Assembly: GCA_007922195.1 (NCBI GenBank)
Contig: ML682001.1
Location: 1,252,390-1,316,389, forward strand
Direction: 5' to 3'
Length of the DNA: 64,000 nucleotides
DNA from: Podocnemis expansa
Lineage: Eukaryota > Chordata > Testudines > Podocnemididae
The position numbers were made by a program, and so were the translations under genes. The first letter of the stretch is position 1. Each line of letters begins with the position of its first letter. The notes under the pieces are model-generated. The model did not search any database. It was not told the origin of the DNA and was given only the letters and a program-made list of their open reading frames with translations. Positions 1 through 10,640 of this stretch are shown here, one piece after another.

Positions 1-592
1 CAAGCTGTGATTCACTTGTGGCCCAATCAGCACATAGCTGTGGCCCATGTGACATTCTCAGGGCCGTTCAGGTACCATATATAGTGAGTGGCTGAGACCC
101 ACATAACAGACAGAGAGCTGCATATGCAGTCCGCAATGGTAAACAGGTGGACAACCTCTGAGCTGATGTGAGGATATCACAGTCTGCTCCAGTATTTGTG
201 AACACAGAACAATAGCTGTAACGGATGAAAACAGGACCCCGTGGAGCTGGCATAGTATACACCAACTGAAGGTCTGGACTCATATTCTCACTGTGGTGAT
301 GGGGGGAAAAAAATCACATTTTTGCCATTTATCAAACTGAAGAATCTTTTGTTTTCACTTCCACCCTGCTTTTCTCACTTCAGATTTTGAGAGTCACAGT
401 CTCAGAGGCGCTGTGGTTGGTGGAAGAAACACAATAATTTTCTCACAAAAATACTGGGGAAAGCAAAGCTAAGCCGAGTGCTGTTTGTGTAGCAGGTTGG
501 ATGAAACTCAGGATAGGTCTTGGGTACCCTTTAATACTTCACTATCTCTTTTAGGTCATGAGCTCTGCCTGGAAAATAATAAAGCTTCTCAG
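1..592. other. Unannotated non-coding stretch
   Basis: No gene, repeat family or RNA could be recognised here. A minus-strand frame at 68-283 has no domain and ordinary composition, so I treat it as chance. Confidence 0.4.
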
Positions 593-983
593 GGCTAGGC
601 TACACTGTCAGCTGTGTCTCCAAATGTGTAGCATCGATTGTTCAAGTTTGATTGAGCGCCTGCAAAAGTGTGCTCTGTTAAGCTCAGAATTAGCCAGAGG
701 TCAATTTGTTTAGACCTACCCAGCCAGTAGTGTAATGCTGATTCTACAAAAAGGCATTTCCAGTTGCCTTAGTGCTGTGGGGACCCTGTGGTGAGCAGGT
801 GATACACAGTCGAAGGGAGATATGTAAGGTGCACCCGATGAAGTTGGATTTTCTCCTACGAAAGCTCATGCGATAAATAAATGTGTTAGTTTTTATGAGT
901 GCCACAGGACTCCTTGTTTGTAAGTGCTTTGTGTATCTCCGTTTGATTACTCCAACCCCCCCCCCCACAGCGTAGACCCAGCT
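593..983. mobile_element. MITE interrupted by a Penelope-like tail
   Basis: The left end reads GGCTAGGCTACACTG and the right end, reversed, reads AGCTGGGTCTACGCTG, so the two ends form an imperfect terminal inverted repeat of the type seen on the other MITEs here. The interior around 800-830 and 920-955 (AGTCGAAGGGAGATA, GTGTATCTCCG) resembles the element at 13062-13350. That internal inverted pair is split by a Penelope-like 3' tail at 832-921. No clear target duplication is visible. Confidence 0.5.
832..921 (+). mobile_element. Penelope-like 3' tail, hammerhead-like core
   Basis: This is a copy of the high-copy tail repeat of this window. It has the conserved string AAGCTCATGCGATAAATAAA, then GTTAG and GCCACAGGACTCCTTG. 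The hammerhead-like core reads CCGATGA (835-841, second base of the usual CTGATGA changed), a stem II with an internal mismatch, and GAAA at 860-863. It sits inside the MITE at 593-983. Confidence 0.65.
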
Positions 984-984
984 C

Positions 985-2855
985 TAAGTCAACATGGACT
1001 GCAATCGAATTGCAGATCAATTCCTGGTCTTTTCAGTACTTTAGCATCCTTGTTGCATATTTAAAACATATAGCTCCATTCCATTTGGGCTGGGAAATGC
1101 TTTCAGACAATGCAAGATTCATTCCAATTCTTTGCTCAAAATAACCTTGAGTCATTCAAATTTCAATGTTCTCTGAAAAAAGCCCCTGTCCTCTCCAGTC
1201 TGGCCTGAGGAATTAATGTTATGCATTTGACCGAGGAAGACAAGTGGATCTTAGTGTGATGTATTATGTCATTTAAGAAAAGTCACAGCCTGGTTGCAGT
1301 TGATAATCTCACTGTGATTTCATTAAGCCCCAATTTAGCACTTGAGAACAGCCAGCTAACTGGATGCAGTCAATTCACCTCATTCAAAAATAATTCAGCC
1401 AGACAACAAGGTGAGAATAAAATGAGATCAGTTTCCAGTGGTGTAGCAAGGGCTTCCGGCGCCAGCCAGCGCCAGGGGGCCAACCCTACATTTGTGCTCC
1501 CCTGGGCGGCCCACAGCACTCCACGCCTTGCAGTCACCCCTGCCCAGTGCCCCCTGCAGCCCATCACCCGTGGGTTTGGACTCCCTCCGCCCCACCCCAT
1601 TGCTGTATCACTGTCTGTTTCAAAGAAACCCACTAGCTGATGATGCTCAGAATGACATTTATCCCTCCAGTCTTGTGACACCTGTTCTTGAATCCCTGTC
1701 TCTAAACCCCTCCCTTCATCATGACTCGGTTAAATAGATGAGTGTGTAAAGCAGATTGTGCTGCTGGGCTGGGGAACAACCTGGGCGTTCCCATTCGTCC
1801 TTCACCCAAATGGCCTGGTATGGAGACCCACTTTGGGAGACCATAAGTGGGCTTGCAACCACCAGCACAGTGTAGTGCCCACTGCCCTGTGTACCTGGGA
1901 GAAGGGCAGGACCTTCCCGTCTGCCGTTACATGGATGCTGGGGGAAGAGGCTCTAGGCTATTGAGGCCACTCCAAGCATTAGACGGGCGGAAATACCAGA
2001 GCGGATTCAGCCCCACTCCAGTCTTAACACCCTTCCACCTTCTTTCTCTTGCAGAGACCCCCAGTGCCCAGTCCAGTCCTTGGTGCCCAGCTATGGGTGC
2101 ATGTGAGAGAGAGAGTTTCATCGCCAGGGTGGACTGGGGTTAGCACCCAGCAAGGCACTGTGCCCTCTGGGAAGGATGGAGGGCTGGGAAAGGCAGCCGC
2201 TGTGCGCCCTGTTAGAAGGGTGGAGTTCATGCTTCTCTGTATGGCTGGGGAGTTCTCCTGGACCCCCTCTTCTTTGGCATTAGGAAAGATGAGCACCAAC
2301 ACTGTGCTGTTTCTGAGCAGCTCTGGGGACCAGGAGGGCAAGCAGGGATTGATGCTCCAGCAAGCTCCTGGACAGGAGGGTGGTTCTTTATGATTGTTGG
2401 GCATCATGGATGTTGGCAGCCTACCATGGCTGTGCAGGGCTTAAAGCATAATTTGGGGGGACCCCAGAACACTCCTAATTTGGTGGGCCCCCCTCCTGCA
2501 CTCTGGACCCCTCCCCACACTCTGGGCCTCCCTTTCCACATTCTGAGCCCCCCTTCCTGCACAGCTGGGTCCCCCTCCCGCATGTCTGGGCCCCACTCCC
2601 ACACGCTAGCACCCCACCCTAGCTCCCCCAATACTCACCCCCCACATCAACCTGCCAGCCCCAGCCTGTCCCTCTGCATGAGCCTGCTGCCCCCATACTC
2701 ACCGGCAGCTGCACGCTGGTGCCAGGGACAGGCTGTGCCTGGAGGCTTCTGCCGCCAAGTGCACCCTGTGCGTGCACAGGGGAGTGCGAGGCAGTTCATA
2801 TGCTACTCTGTGCTCCACTGCGTGCTGGAATGGCTAGGAATGCTGTTCTGGGACT
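985..2855. other. Non-coding stretch with C-rich segment
   Basis: No supported gene. A CAGTGGTGTAGCAAGGG sequence near 1437 looks like the start of a hAT-type element, but I cannot find the other end. From about 2440 to 2720 the sequence is C-rich low complexity (runs of CCCC separated by short CT/CA words), which produces an open frame of 161 codons (2390-2875) that I do not believe is a gene. Confidence 0.4.
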
Positions 2856-2858
2856 TTT

Positions 2859-3020
2859 TATTTTTAGGGGCTTAGCATTTGGGGCCCCTAAAAATAGAAA
2901 ATGGGACCAGAATGCTGCGTTCCGGGGCCCGCTATTTTAAATAGGGGGCCCCAGGACTCAGCATTCTGGTTCCATTTCTATTTTTAGGGGCCCCACAATA
3001 TTGAGTCCCTAAAAATAGTG
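2859..3020. repeat. Foldback palindrome, GGGGCCCC and TATTTTTA words
   Basis: Two arms of about 80 bases meet near 2939/2940 at CTATTTTAAATAG. Words such as GGACCAGAATGCTG on the left and CAGCATTCTGGTTCC on the right are reverse complements, and ATTTTTAGGGGCCCC occurs in both orientations. The arrangement would fold into a long hairpin. It is probably a foldback transposon remnant. The family is not identified. Confidence 0.6.
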
Positions 3021-3039
3021 GGCCCCGGAGCTTTAACCC

Positions 3040-3042
<3 letters not shown>

Positions 3043-3083
<41 letters not shown>
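3043..3083. repeat. (TG)n microsatellite
   Basis: About 20 uninterrupted TG units directly after the palindrome at 2859-3020. Confidence 0.97.
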
Positions 3084-3088
<5 letters not shown>

Positions 3089-3710
3089 CAGACTGTGATG
3101 CTATGTAGGAAAGTGACTATGGATTTGCACCATCCCCTCCCCCACAACTACCTACCCTATGATGGAGTGCCAAGAGAGAACTGGGAGTTCCCCTAACTCT
3201 GGGAATGGTGGCAATGTCACTTTTTCTCTGGCTGCTGAGGGACATGGATGTGGAAGTGGTGTCCTTCTTCTTCTGCCTTATTCTCCTGTCAGTTGAAGGG
3301 AATCAGCAAGGGGGAACAGATTTTCCCACAGTGGGTTGATAGGAGACTTCCCTAGCTTAAGTGTCCCTTTTCCACTCAGCTGTGGGTGTAGCTTCATTTA
3401 TTAGTAGGAAGGCAGAGATCTCATAAACTCCCCAGGCAGACACCAGCTCCTCCAGTTGCTCTCATGACTGTCTCCTGCCTGGTGGGTTCCAATTTCACCA
3501 GCTGGTATTGAAGTGTGAGGACAGCGAATCCCCAACCCCAGAAGGGAAGGAAGAGGCAAGGCTGTGCTCCCTCATGCTCTTTCTTTCTTTAATTCTGTAT
3601 GCAGCGAGAGATCAGAAGCTCTGAGATGCATCATACAGCAAGGATCCAAAAGGGAGATATTTCTTGGGCAGTTGCTTCTATGGTCCAGCAGCCCCTCTTC
3701 CGCTCCCTAT
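3084..3710. other. Unannotated non-coding stretch
   Basis: No gene or repeat recognised. Confidence 0.4.
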
Positions 3711-4177
3711 GGCTGTGTTCACACACAGGGGGTTATTTCGATACGGTTGTTTCGAAACAACTTGTATCAAAATAACGCCCTATTTCAAAATGACTTATTT
3801 CGAATTAGCAAAAAAGTCACTTCGAAATAAGGAGAAAAGCCGGAATCGAAATAGCGATTCCGGACAACAGTTATTTCAAAACGACTCACTGTCGTTTCAA
3901 AACAACATGTTCAGACAACAGTTGTTTCGAAACATGTCGTTTTGAAACCACCATTGTTTCAAAACAACACGTTCACACGGCGTTGTTTTGAAACAACCAT
4001 TGCGAAACAACGTTGTTTTGCCCACAGACTAGGTTTAACTTGTTTTGAAACAATGTGGTTGTTTCAGAACAACGGGAACCATTGTTCCGAAAGAACCGTG
4101 TGTCGTGTGAACAGCCGAAACCTTATTTTGAAACAACCTCCGTTGTTTCAAAATAAGGAGGCTGTGTGAACACAGCC
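3711..4177. mobile_element. Harbinger-type MITE of TTTCGAAA palindromes
   Basis: The ends are inverted (GGCTGTGTTCACACA on the left and its complement on the right) and flanked by a TAT duplication at 3708-3710 and 4178-4180, matching the 3-bp duplications of PIF/Harbinger elements. Almost the whole interior is built from 8-12 base palindromic words: GTTTCGAAAC, ATTTCGAAAT and forms with the CG changed to CA or TG. It has no coding capacity of its own. A second copy with the same ends is at 24872-25231. Confidence 0.85.
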
Positions 4178-4290
4178 TATGTGCCCACTTTTGGAACAAC
4201 CTGAAACAATTGTAAGCCACTTGATCACACACCTGCTTGCAAGCTGATCATGAGTCCTGTGATGCCGGGGGTGTTTCTCTTAGAGCCCAG

Positions 4291-4441
4291 AGGGGTCTGT
4301 GTTAGTCTATGTACAGCAAAAACAACTAAAGTCCAATGGCACATTAAAGACTAACAAATGTCTTCAAGCATAAGCTTTTGTGGGCTGCAACTCACTTCAC
4401 TTCCCTGAATAAATTTGTTAGTCTTTAAGGTACCACAGGAA
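4291..4441. mobile_element. Penelope-like tails in inverted arrangement
   Basis: A minus-strand tail copy (about 4291-4395, with GTTAGTCTATGTACAG, AAAGACTAACAAAT and GCATAAGCTTTTGTGGGCT) is followed by a short plus-strand copy from about 4404 (AATAAATTTGTTAGTCTTTAA, then a decayed CCACAGGA). This is a partial head-to-head dimer of the kind seen in fuller form at 42910-43114. Confidence 0.7.
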
Positions 4442-5498
4442 TTTTATTGAGCCCTAGTTCCTAGAGTCACGTAATTGTGAGGAACACTCAGTTTTCATTA
4501 AGATAAAAAGGTCACTTGCTAGGCCTCATGGTTGCCTAGAAAAGCTTAGAAGATTGGGAAATGCTGTAAATGCAAAGCATTGTTATGGCCTGACAGCAAC
4601 AAAGGGCACACTTTGTATTCCAAGCAAAAGGCTATTAACAGTCTTTTCATTACAAGATTGCACTTTGTCCAGGAACACGAACATGGCCTCAGCAACCAAC
4701 ACAAAGAGCCTGGGGCAGCCACAGCATGGCCTGTCTCAACTCCAAAGAATAACTCAGCATTTTTTCAAGAGCATTTCTACACTTGTCGTTGTCACTAATG
4801 CATGAATAATGGATGTGCACAGTAAAAAATCTAGCCCATGGAGACTCATGAATGTTTCATTTCCTTCCCTGGAGATCAGACGAGTCAGCCAGAGGTTCTG
4901 TGACATACATTGCTATGGACTGGTTGTCCACACATAATCCATGGAATATTGTGCAAATAACAGAGATGTGACAACCCTTGCAAATGACTGCAGGACCATG
5001 TCCTGTATTCTTATCCAGAGTGGATCCACTCTGAGAAGAGTTTTTTGATTATAGACAGGACATTGCCACAGTTGGTAAATCCAACACCATGATTTGCTAT
5101 TTTTTCCTCCAATCTCTCGGCAAACATCTGCATATATTCTTTACATTCTTTCCCTCAAAAGCAAATGCTTCACTGCTGTTTTGCTATAAAACACATCAGC
5201 TTGCTTTTCCTGAGCATCCCTACAAGCATATATCCTGAGGCTGTCTTAAGTGCTTAGCCAAGCTCTCAGACAGCCTGAGTTCACCCCATAGGGTGTCAGC
5301 TTTATGGGATTTTTTAAAAAATGTAACTGCTGTCTGAGCGGGATGAGGGATTTTTTTTTCTTTTTTCAAAATATGTGCAAACAGGCCCAGGACATCCTTT
5401 TCTAGGAGTTACTGAGCTGGATGTGGATCTTCTCTCAGTTTGTGCAGATCTGGAATTTTGATTTGGGCTTACCTCTGATTCTTCTTGTTCCTCTATAT
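4442..5498. other. Unannotated non-coding stretch
   Basis: No gene or repeat recognised in about 1 kb of ordinary AT-leaning sequence. Confidence 0.4.
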
Positions 5499-5855
5499 GG
5501 CTATGTCTACACTAGGGGTTAGGTCGACATAAGCAAAGCCCTGGCCCCACTTGGTATTTATTAAGTCAACTTATGGGCTTCCTTAAGTCGGCTTAAGAAC
5601 GCTTACTCTTTAAGTCAACTTAGGCATTAAGTCAACTCTATTAAGTTGACTTAACAAAATGTGGCCACTTAGGTCGACTTAATGAAGTTGACTTAAGCAA
5701 CACATTATTATTAGGACACTTTCTGAAGTTGATTTAACCAACTTTGTTCAGTCGATGTAAGAGAAGTGCGGACTCACTAAGTCGACTTAATAAAGTCAAC
5801 TTAAAGTAGACTTTATTAAATCAACTTAACAGAGCCCTCTAATGTAGACATAGAC
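5499..5855. mobile_element. Harbinger-type MITE of AAGTCGACTT palindromes
   Basis: The left end GGCTATGTCTACACTA and right end TGTAGACATAG form terminal inverted repeats. TAT flanks both sides (5496-5498 and 5856-5858). The interior is made of AGTCGACTTAA and TTAAGTTGACTT words, a different palindrome core from the TTTCGAAA family but with the same termini. Relatives are at 32710-33447 and 33495-33748. Confidence 0.85.
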
Positions 5856-6262
5856 TATTACAAGAACAGCCGCTAAGTGCAGAGAGAGCTATAGCTCAGT
5901 GAGGGGTAAGTGCATCTCTCCATTGTACTCATCTGAGGAAGAGATAAAGCAGGACTGAGCTGGTCTGGTCTAGATCAGAGTAAGGCCCTGCCCTCTGAAT
6001 ATTTACCCCTGGAGGAAAATGAGTGGGGAGTGGCAAAAAGGGTGGTAGGGAGCCAGACCCTTTATTCTGGCCTCTCCCATCTCAGTAGTGAGGCAGCTGT
6101 CCAGGTGCAATGTGGGAAGCAGGCTGAGTGAGGCCCTGGGAGGCTTTGGAGTGTTTCTAAGTCACACGCTATCCCAAGGCTACTTCTGGGCTGGCCCAGC
6201 TCTTGCTCAGCTCTGTGTCTAATTGAAGAAGCACCACCTATGGAATTAGCTTTTCTGAATGG
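5856..6262. other. Unannotated non-coding stretch
   Basis: Contains GCTATAGCTCAGTGAGGGGTAA near 5888, which recalls a tRNA A box, but no B box or cloverleaf follows. Nothing else recognised. Confidence 0.4.
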
Positions 6263-6270
6263 CTCATATG

Positions 6271-6640
6271 CAATGTTCCCTCTAAGACCCACTGGCAGCT
6301 GAGCAACTCCTGTTGCTCGCTGCGCGGGGCCCCCCACCCCCCGCGCGAGCCCGATCCTCGCGGGCCCGATCCTGGCGCCCCCCGCGGGCCCGATCCTGGT
6401 GGGCCACCCCCCCCCGCTTACCTCACATGGCCCCGCCACAGCTCCTGGGCCAGAGAAGCACTAACGGAGCATGCTCAGATATTCTGGGCATGCTCCGTTA
6501 GAGCTTCTGTGGGCAGGAGTTTTAATAACTCCCTGCCCCACAGGAGCTGTGAGCAGGGCCTCTGGCCGGCAGCCTTCCCTGTGTGGGGGGGCTTGGCGGG
6601 CTGCGCGGCCGCATGGCCGAGCAGCTTAAAAGGAACAGTG
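6271..6640. mobile_element. Non-autonomous hAT-type element, GC-rich
   Basis: The 370-base element begins CAATGTTCCCTCTAAG and ends CTTAAAAGGAACAGTG, an imperfect terminal inverted repeat. It is flanked by a perfect 8-bp direct repeat CTCATATG (6263-6270 and 6641-6648), the duplication length of hAT transposons. The interior is very GC-rich (GCGCGGGGCCCC, CCCGATCCTGG repeats). No transposase is encoded. An element with related ends is at 24498-24848. Confidence 0.85.
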
Positions 6641-6648
6641 CTCATATG

Positions 6649-8399
6649 GTCCAGGTGAATACCGTCATCTGGTGGTAGGCCCTTTCATCCCTGCTGTTCT
6701 GCTTCACCCTGACCATTTTTATCACCTTCTCTTCAGAGGCAATGGATAGTTGACAGCCTGCTCCCCAGATCCATTCTGGTCTGCCACTGTGACCCCTGAT
6801 TTCCATTCCTGAACCAAAATTCGCCTCACTTTGCTAGGTGACCACTCATTCCTGAGTCAGTCCGCACCAGCCGCACATGTGCAACCAGTCCCAAACAGTG
6901 GGTTTATGCCGTCTGGCTACTTAAGGGACAGTTCCCAAGTGAGCACCCCTAGCTGCAGTTACCACCGTGGGAGCCACTGTCTTACAGGAATTGTGACCCA
7001 CACCCAATCACCATGCATTCAAGTCCATCCATTTAACAAAGAAATGGATCATGCTCAGCCCTCCTCATTCACACCTGCTAAAGATCATACAGCTTTAGAT
7101 AAAACAACTAGCAGTTTATTGATCAGATTGCAATTTTAAGTGAAAGAATGGCCAATCAAGGGAGAATCATGATACAAATGAACCAGAGTGACCACAGAGA
7201 AATAAAAGATATAAAAACACATACTAACCTAGTATCTTTACCTAAACTGACCTCATAGTCCAAGTTTATGCTTAAGATGTTTGACTGTCAGATGTTTGTG
7301 TAGCTATTCTCTGCCTGAGACCAGACAGGGCCCAGATCTTGTTTAAAGTTTTTTCAAGATGGAAATTTGCAGGCAAAAATCTCCAAATTGTTCCAAGTGT
7401 CTGTCTTTGTTTCCATTCCCTCTCACCCCTCCCCTTCTGGGCAGAGGTGATCTCTTTGTCCCCTCTGCGCAAGGGACCGCAATCTGCATATGCTTTGTCA
7501 CCTCCTCCAGGTACTTGCTTCAGCTTTTGTTGTTTACATGCTTCTGGGAGAGAGCTGTCTGTCTCCCATGCCCTCTGAGCCACGCAAAACATGTTACACA
7601 TTTGTGCACATTCATGATGCTGGAGGAAACATGATCCCATATTAATCCTGTAAAATAAGGTATGGGCATTCACTAAGAAAACTTGCATGGCCTAATTGGT
7701 ATACAATCATACAACCACAGTGCATAAGTGAACAGAAAAATTAAGCAGATTACACCGTAGTGATGCACAGACATGGATCCCATCACAAGAAGCCAGTCCT
7801 TAGAGCCTCATTTTGGCTTCTCTTGGCTCATCTGCCTGCAGGTCCATCACAACATGGCTTCTCAAGGCCCTGGGTATTACGGGAGTTATACGTAAAAGTC
7901 ACATAGCTGCATACATAGGACCATGTGTACATCAGAAAGAGAACCATCTACTGGCATGAAAAAATACGTAACATTATTCATTATTTTGTAGGACCACTGA
8001 AGATTATTGCTGTTGTTCACTGCAATAACTTTTCCTGCAGAGCTCTTAACTTCTGGGCAAACAGGAATGTTGAGAGCAGGCTTTACAGCACTGTTTAAAT
8101 AGGACCTAAAAGGGGGCATCCCTTCAAGGAAAAAGGAGGAAGAGAAGCAGCAAGATTCCACTTCATCCTTTACTAGGGCTCAGTGAAAGAGTCACGGCTA
8201 CATTCAAATTTCTTTTTTTCTTTCTTTCTTGAGGTTAATTACATCTCTGGATCTGGAATTCCATCCAACAGCAGTTGTACAGTTAAAGCAGATCTAAGCT
8301 AAAACAGAATCAGGTCCAACTTCCTTAACAGCTGAAGTTCCCCTGATTATTCTTTTGTCAACAAATGATCACAGCAGGCAATTTCTGGATGAAGGGAAT
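6649..8399. other. Non-coding stretch, possible unclassified repeat
   Basis: No gene seen. Around 7090-7260 the text (CAGTTTATTGATCAGATTGC and following) resembles the TTTATTAACTAC-type unclassified repeat at about 44800-46150, but the match is too loose to claim. Open frames at 7272-7688 and 7339-7634 show no domain. Confidence 0.3.
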
Positions 8400-8447
8400 G
8401 TAATTTGTTAGTCTTTAAAAGTGCCATAGGACTCCTTGTTTGTTTTA
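8400..8447 (+). mobile_element. Penelope-like 3' tail fragment
   Basis: Only the distal tail is present: TTTGTTAGTCTTTAAAAGTG followed by CCATAGGACTCCTTGTTTGTT. The hammerhead-like core is missing. Confidence 0.7.
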
Positions 8448-8951
8448 CAGGCACATTGTTGCTTTGAAGTAAATCTCTGTTCCTAGACACATGCTAGTAA
8501 CTAGTTGCATTCATTTACAACTGATTAATTCATTAAGGCAATTAACCAGTCAATCAGTTAAGGAGCATTTTTATAATGAGTCACAAATTTCAAAGAGAAA
8601 TGAAGACAATGTTTTTATGCCACCAGTTCTATTTAATTATTAATATTCTTTTTTAATTTTGGAATCAGTAGAATACAGTAATGAAACTTTACAGAAAGGA
8701 ACCAAAGTTTAGCATTTAGATCACGTTGTTAAACGCCTGATGTGATAGGTAAACAGACAGATACAGAATACTTTTAATTCTCTAACAAATCAGGGTCACA
8801 TTTTAAGAACTCCAGTGTATCTTACATGGCTATGCTAACTATGGGCAAGGAATAATCCTGTTTACCATTTTGGTTCTTTTCTAACATATTCTTAAACTAA
8901 AGGTTGATTTTGGGTAACCCATCCTGCTGACTCTACGTCACAAAAATCTGT
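8448..8951. other. Unannotated AT-rich stretch
   Basis: No gene or repeat recognised. Confidence 0.4.
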
Positions 8952-9741
8952 AACAACGGGAATCCTGTGGCACCTTATAGACCAGGGGTGGCCAAACTTA
9001 TGGCACTCAAGAGCCACTCAAGTTGATTATTAAAACTTCGAGAGCCACACTGAGGCATATAGCCATATTCTACCTACTCCAAAATTACTAAGTTTAAAAT
9101 TCATTGCACACTTTAATTTTATCATAAAAAAAAGTGAGATTCTAATAATTACTTAAGGTTATCATGAAAACTAGGCCTACCAATATAGTAAAAACTTAGC
9201 TTCTCCCTGCCATCCTGACCATGCCATGGCTTCTCCCCACCCACTCTGAGCATGCCACTCTTCTCCCCACTGTGCCGACCATGCCACCGCTTCTCCCTAT
9301 CGTCCTGACCCCCTCTCTAATCCCCAGACCCTGTTGCTGGCTCTCCCGTACTGACCTGCCCCTCACTCCACAGGGCCCCCTTACCTGGCCACTCCAGTTG
9401 CTAGGCACAAGTGGGGACTCCCCCTGAGCGTGGTCAGAGCATGCTCAGGGCGGGAGATTTAAAAATCCTAGGCTGGGACTGCTTTTCTCTGGCTTTCTTC
9501 TGCTAGCCGCACTTTTTCATTCAAGAGCCGCATGGGCTCCTGAGCCACAGTTTGTCCATGCTTATAGATTAACAGATTTTTTCAGGCATAAACTTTTGTG
9601 GGCTCCAACCTGCTTCGTCAGATGCAGATGGGATGGAGCCCACAACAACTTATGCCTGAAGAAATCTGTTAGTCTGTGAGGTTCCACAGGACTCTTGTTC
9701 TTTTCTGTACACAGACTAACACGGCTACTCCTCTGGAAATT
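8952..9741. mobile_element. Inverted Penelope-like dimer split by hAT element
   Basis: A minus-strand tail (8952-8982, resumed at 9562-9610) faces a plus-strand tail (9617-9741). The plus arm runs GGAGCCCACAACAACTTATG, then CTGTTAGTCTGTGAGG and ends AGACTAACACGGCTACTCC. Both hammerhead-like cores lie in the centre near 9600-9640. A hAT-type element at 8983-9561 interrupts the minus arm. Confidence 0.75.
8983..9561. mobile_element. Non-autonomous hAT-type element
   Basis: It starts CAGGGGTGGCCAAACT and ends with a degraded complement (AGTTTGTCCATGC). The flanks TTATAGAC (8975-8982) and TTATAGAT (9562-9569) agree at 7 of 8 positions, as expected for hAT. The interior has 'GAGCCACACTGAGGC' and 'CAAGAGCCGCATG' words and a C-rich middle with repeated CCATGCCAC/CTTCTCCCC units. 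No transposase frame. Confidence 0.8.
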
Positions 9742-10195
9742 CCTCCAAAGAGCTATACGATATCTGTGCTTAGCCAATTCTTGATGAACTGATTAGCTCT
9801 TTTCTGTCTCTGAGATTAATAGCTTCAGCATATGCAGGGGGTTTTGTTTGTTTTAAGGAATAACAGAACATGTTGCTTTGAGGACACCTTTCTTTTACAA
9901 AAGTGCTTCTGAGTCCCCTTTATTCCCTTTATATCATACATTCAGCATCAGGTGCACCCTTCAGCACCTTGCAAAACTGGGCAGGAATTGAAAGAGCATT
10001 GCACATCTCTTTGAGGATAAACTGATCCCTTAAAACAAAATACCCTTAGCTATAAACATACTGATTGTATGTGTTCCATGGATCGTCAAGCCTTCTACCA
10101 GGAAGACTGGGGTTGAATCATAATTAATAATAATGCAACATAAAGCCATTGGAAAAGATGATCCACTAGACTCTAAGACAACTACCTTCAATTCC
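9742..10195. other. Unannotated non-coding stretch
   Basis: No gene or repeat recognised. Confidence 0.4.
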
Positions 10196-10400
10196 TTCCT
10201 CCATCACAGACTTACTGTGTGAGTGTGTGTGAATCTGTTAGCCTCTCCGTGCTTCAGTTCTCCAAATGTACAAAAGTGATATAACGCTGCCCTACCTCAT
10301 AGGCATTTCAAGAGGATAAGTACATTAAGTATTGTGAGAGGCTCATATGTTATAGTTATGAGGGCTATATAAGTGTCTTAGACAGATAAAACTATTACTT
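10196..10400 (+). repeat. MIR/L2-like SINE remnant
   Basis: GTGCTTCAGTTCTCCAAATG, then TACCTCATAGGCATT and ATAAGTACATTAAGTATTGTGA follow the order of the conserved MIR/L2 3' region (CTCAGTTTCCCCATCTG, CCTACCTCAC, GTGAG). It is highly diverged. Confidence 0.45.
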
Positions 10401-10545
10401 CACATTCAATATAATGCTTTACAACTTAAAATGGTCTAGATTTGTACATGCACTATAATAAAAAAAACACTTGTCTGTTCTCACTAGGAGCCCCTCACAT
10501 AAAGAATATCACAAACTGTGTGCCTAGAAATTTCCCAAGGAAATT

Positions 10546-10640
10546 GCATCTGATGAAATGGGTTGGAGCCCACAAAAGCTTATACCCAAAGAAATCTATT
10601 AGCTTATAGGGTGCCACAGAACTGTCTTTGTTTTTATGTA
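10546..10640 (+). mobile_element. Penelope-like 3' tail, variant B
   Basis: GCAT (10546-10549) precedes CTGATGA (10550-10556), followed by the stem GGGTTGGAGCCC. Where variant A reads GAAA this copy reads AAAA, a change at a position essential in hammerhead ribozymes. The tail GCCACAGAACTGTCTTTG follows. Confidence 0.75.

Noticed and set aside
1437..1700. hAT-type element beginning CAGTGGTGTAGCAAGGG
   Set aside because: No matching right end or 8-bp duplication could be found, so it was not called as an element.
2390..2875. 161-codon plus-strand frame, Pro/Ser rich
   Set aside because: Product of C-rich low-complexity sequence; no start context, no domain, no similarity to a known protein.
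3720..4170. Regular short repeats resembling a CRISPR array
   Set aside because: Words are palindromic, irregularly spaced, decayed, and enclosed by transposon ends with a TAT duplication; the genome is vertebrate.
5882..5955. tRNA-like A box (TAGCTCAGTGAGGGGTAA)
   Set aside because: No B box, no T-arm and no cloverleaf can be drawn; at most a decayed tRNA-derived fragment.
7272..7688. 138-codon minus-strand frame
   Set aside because: No recognisable domain and no supporting signal.
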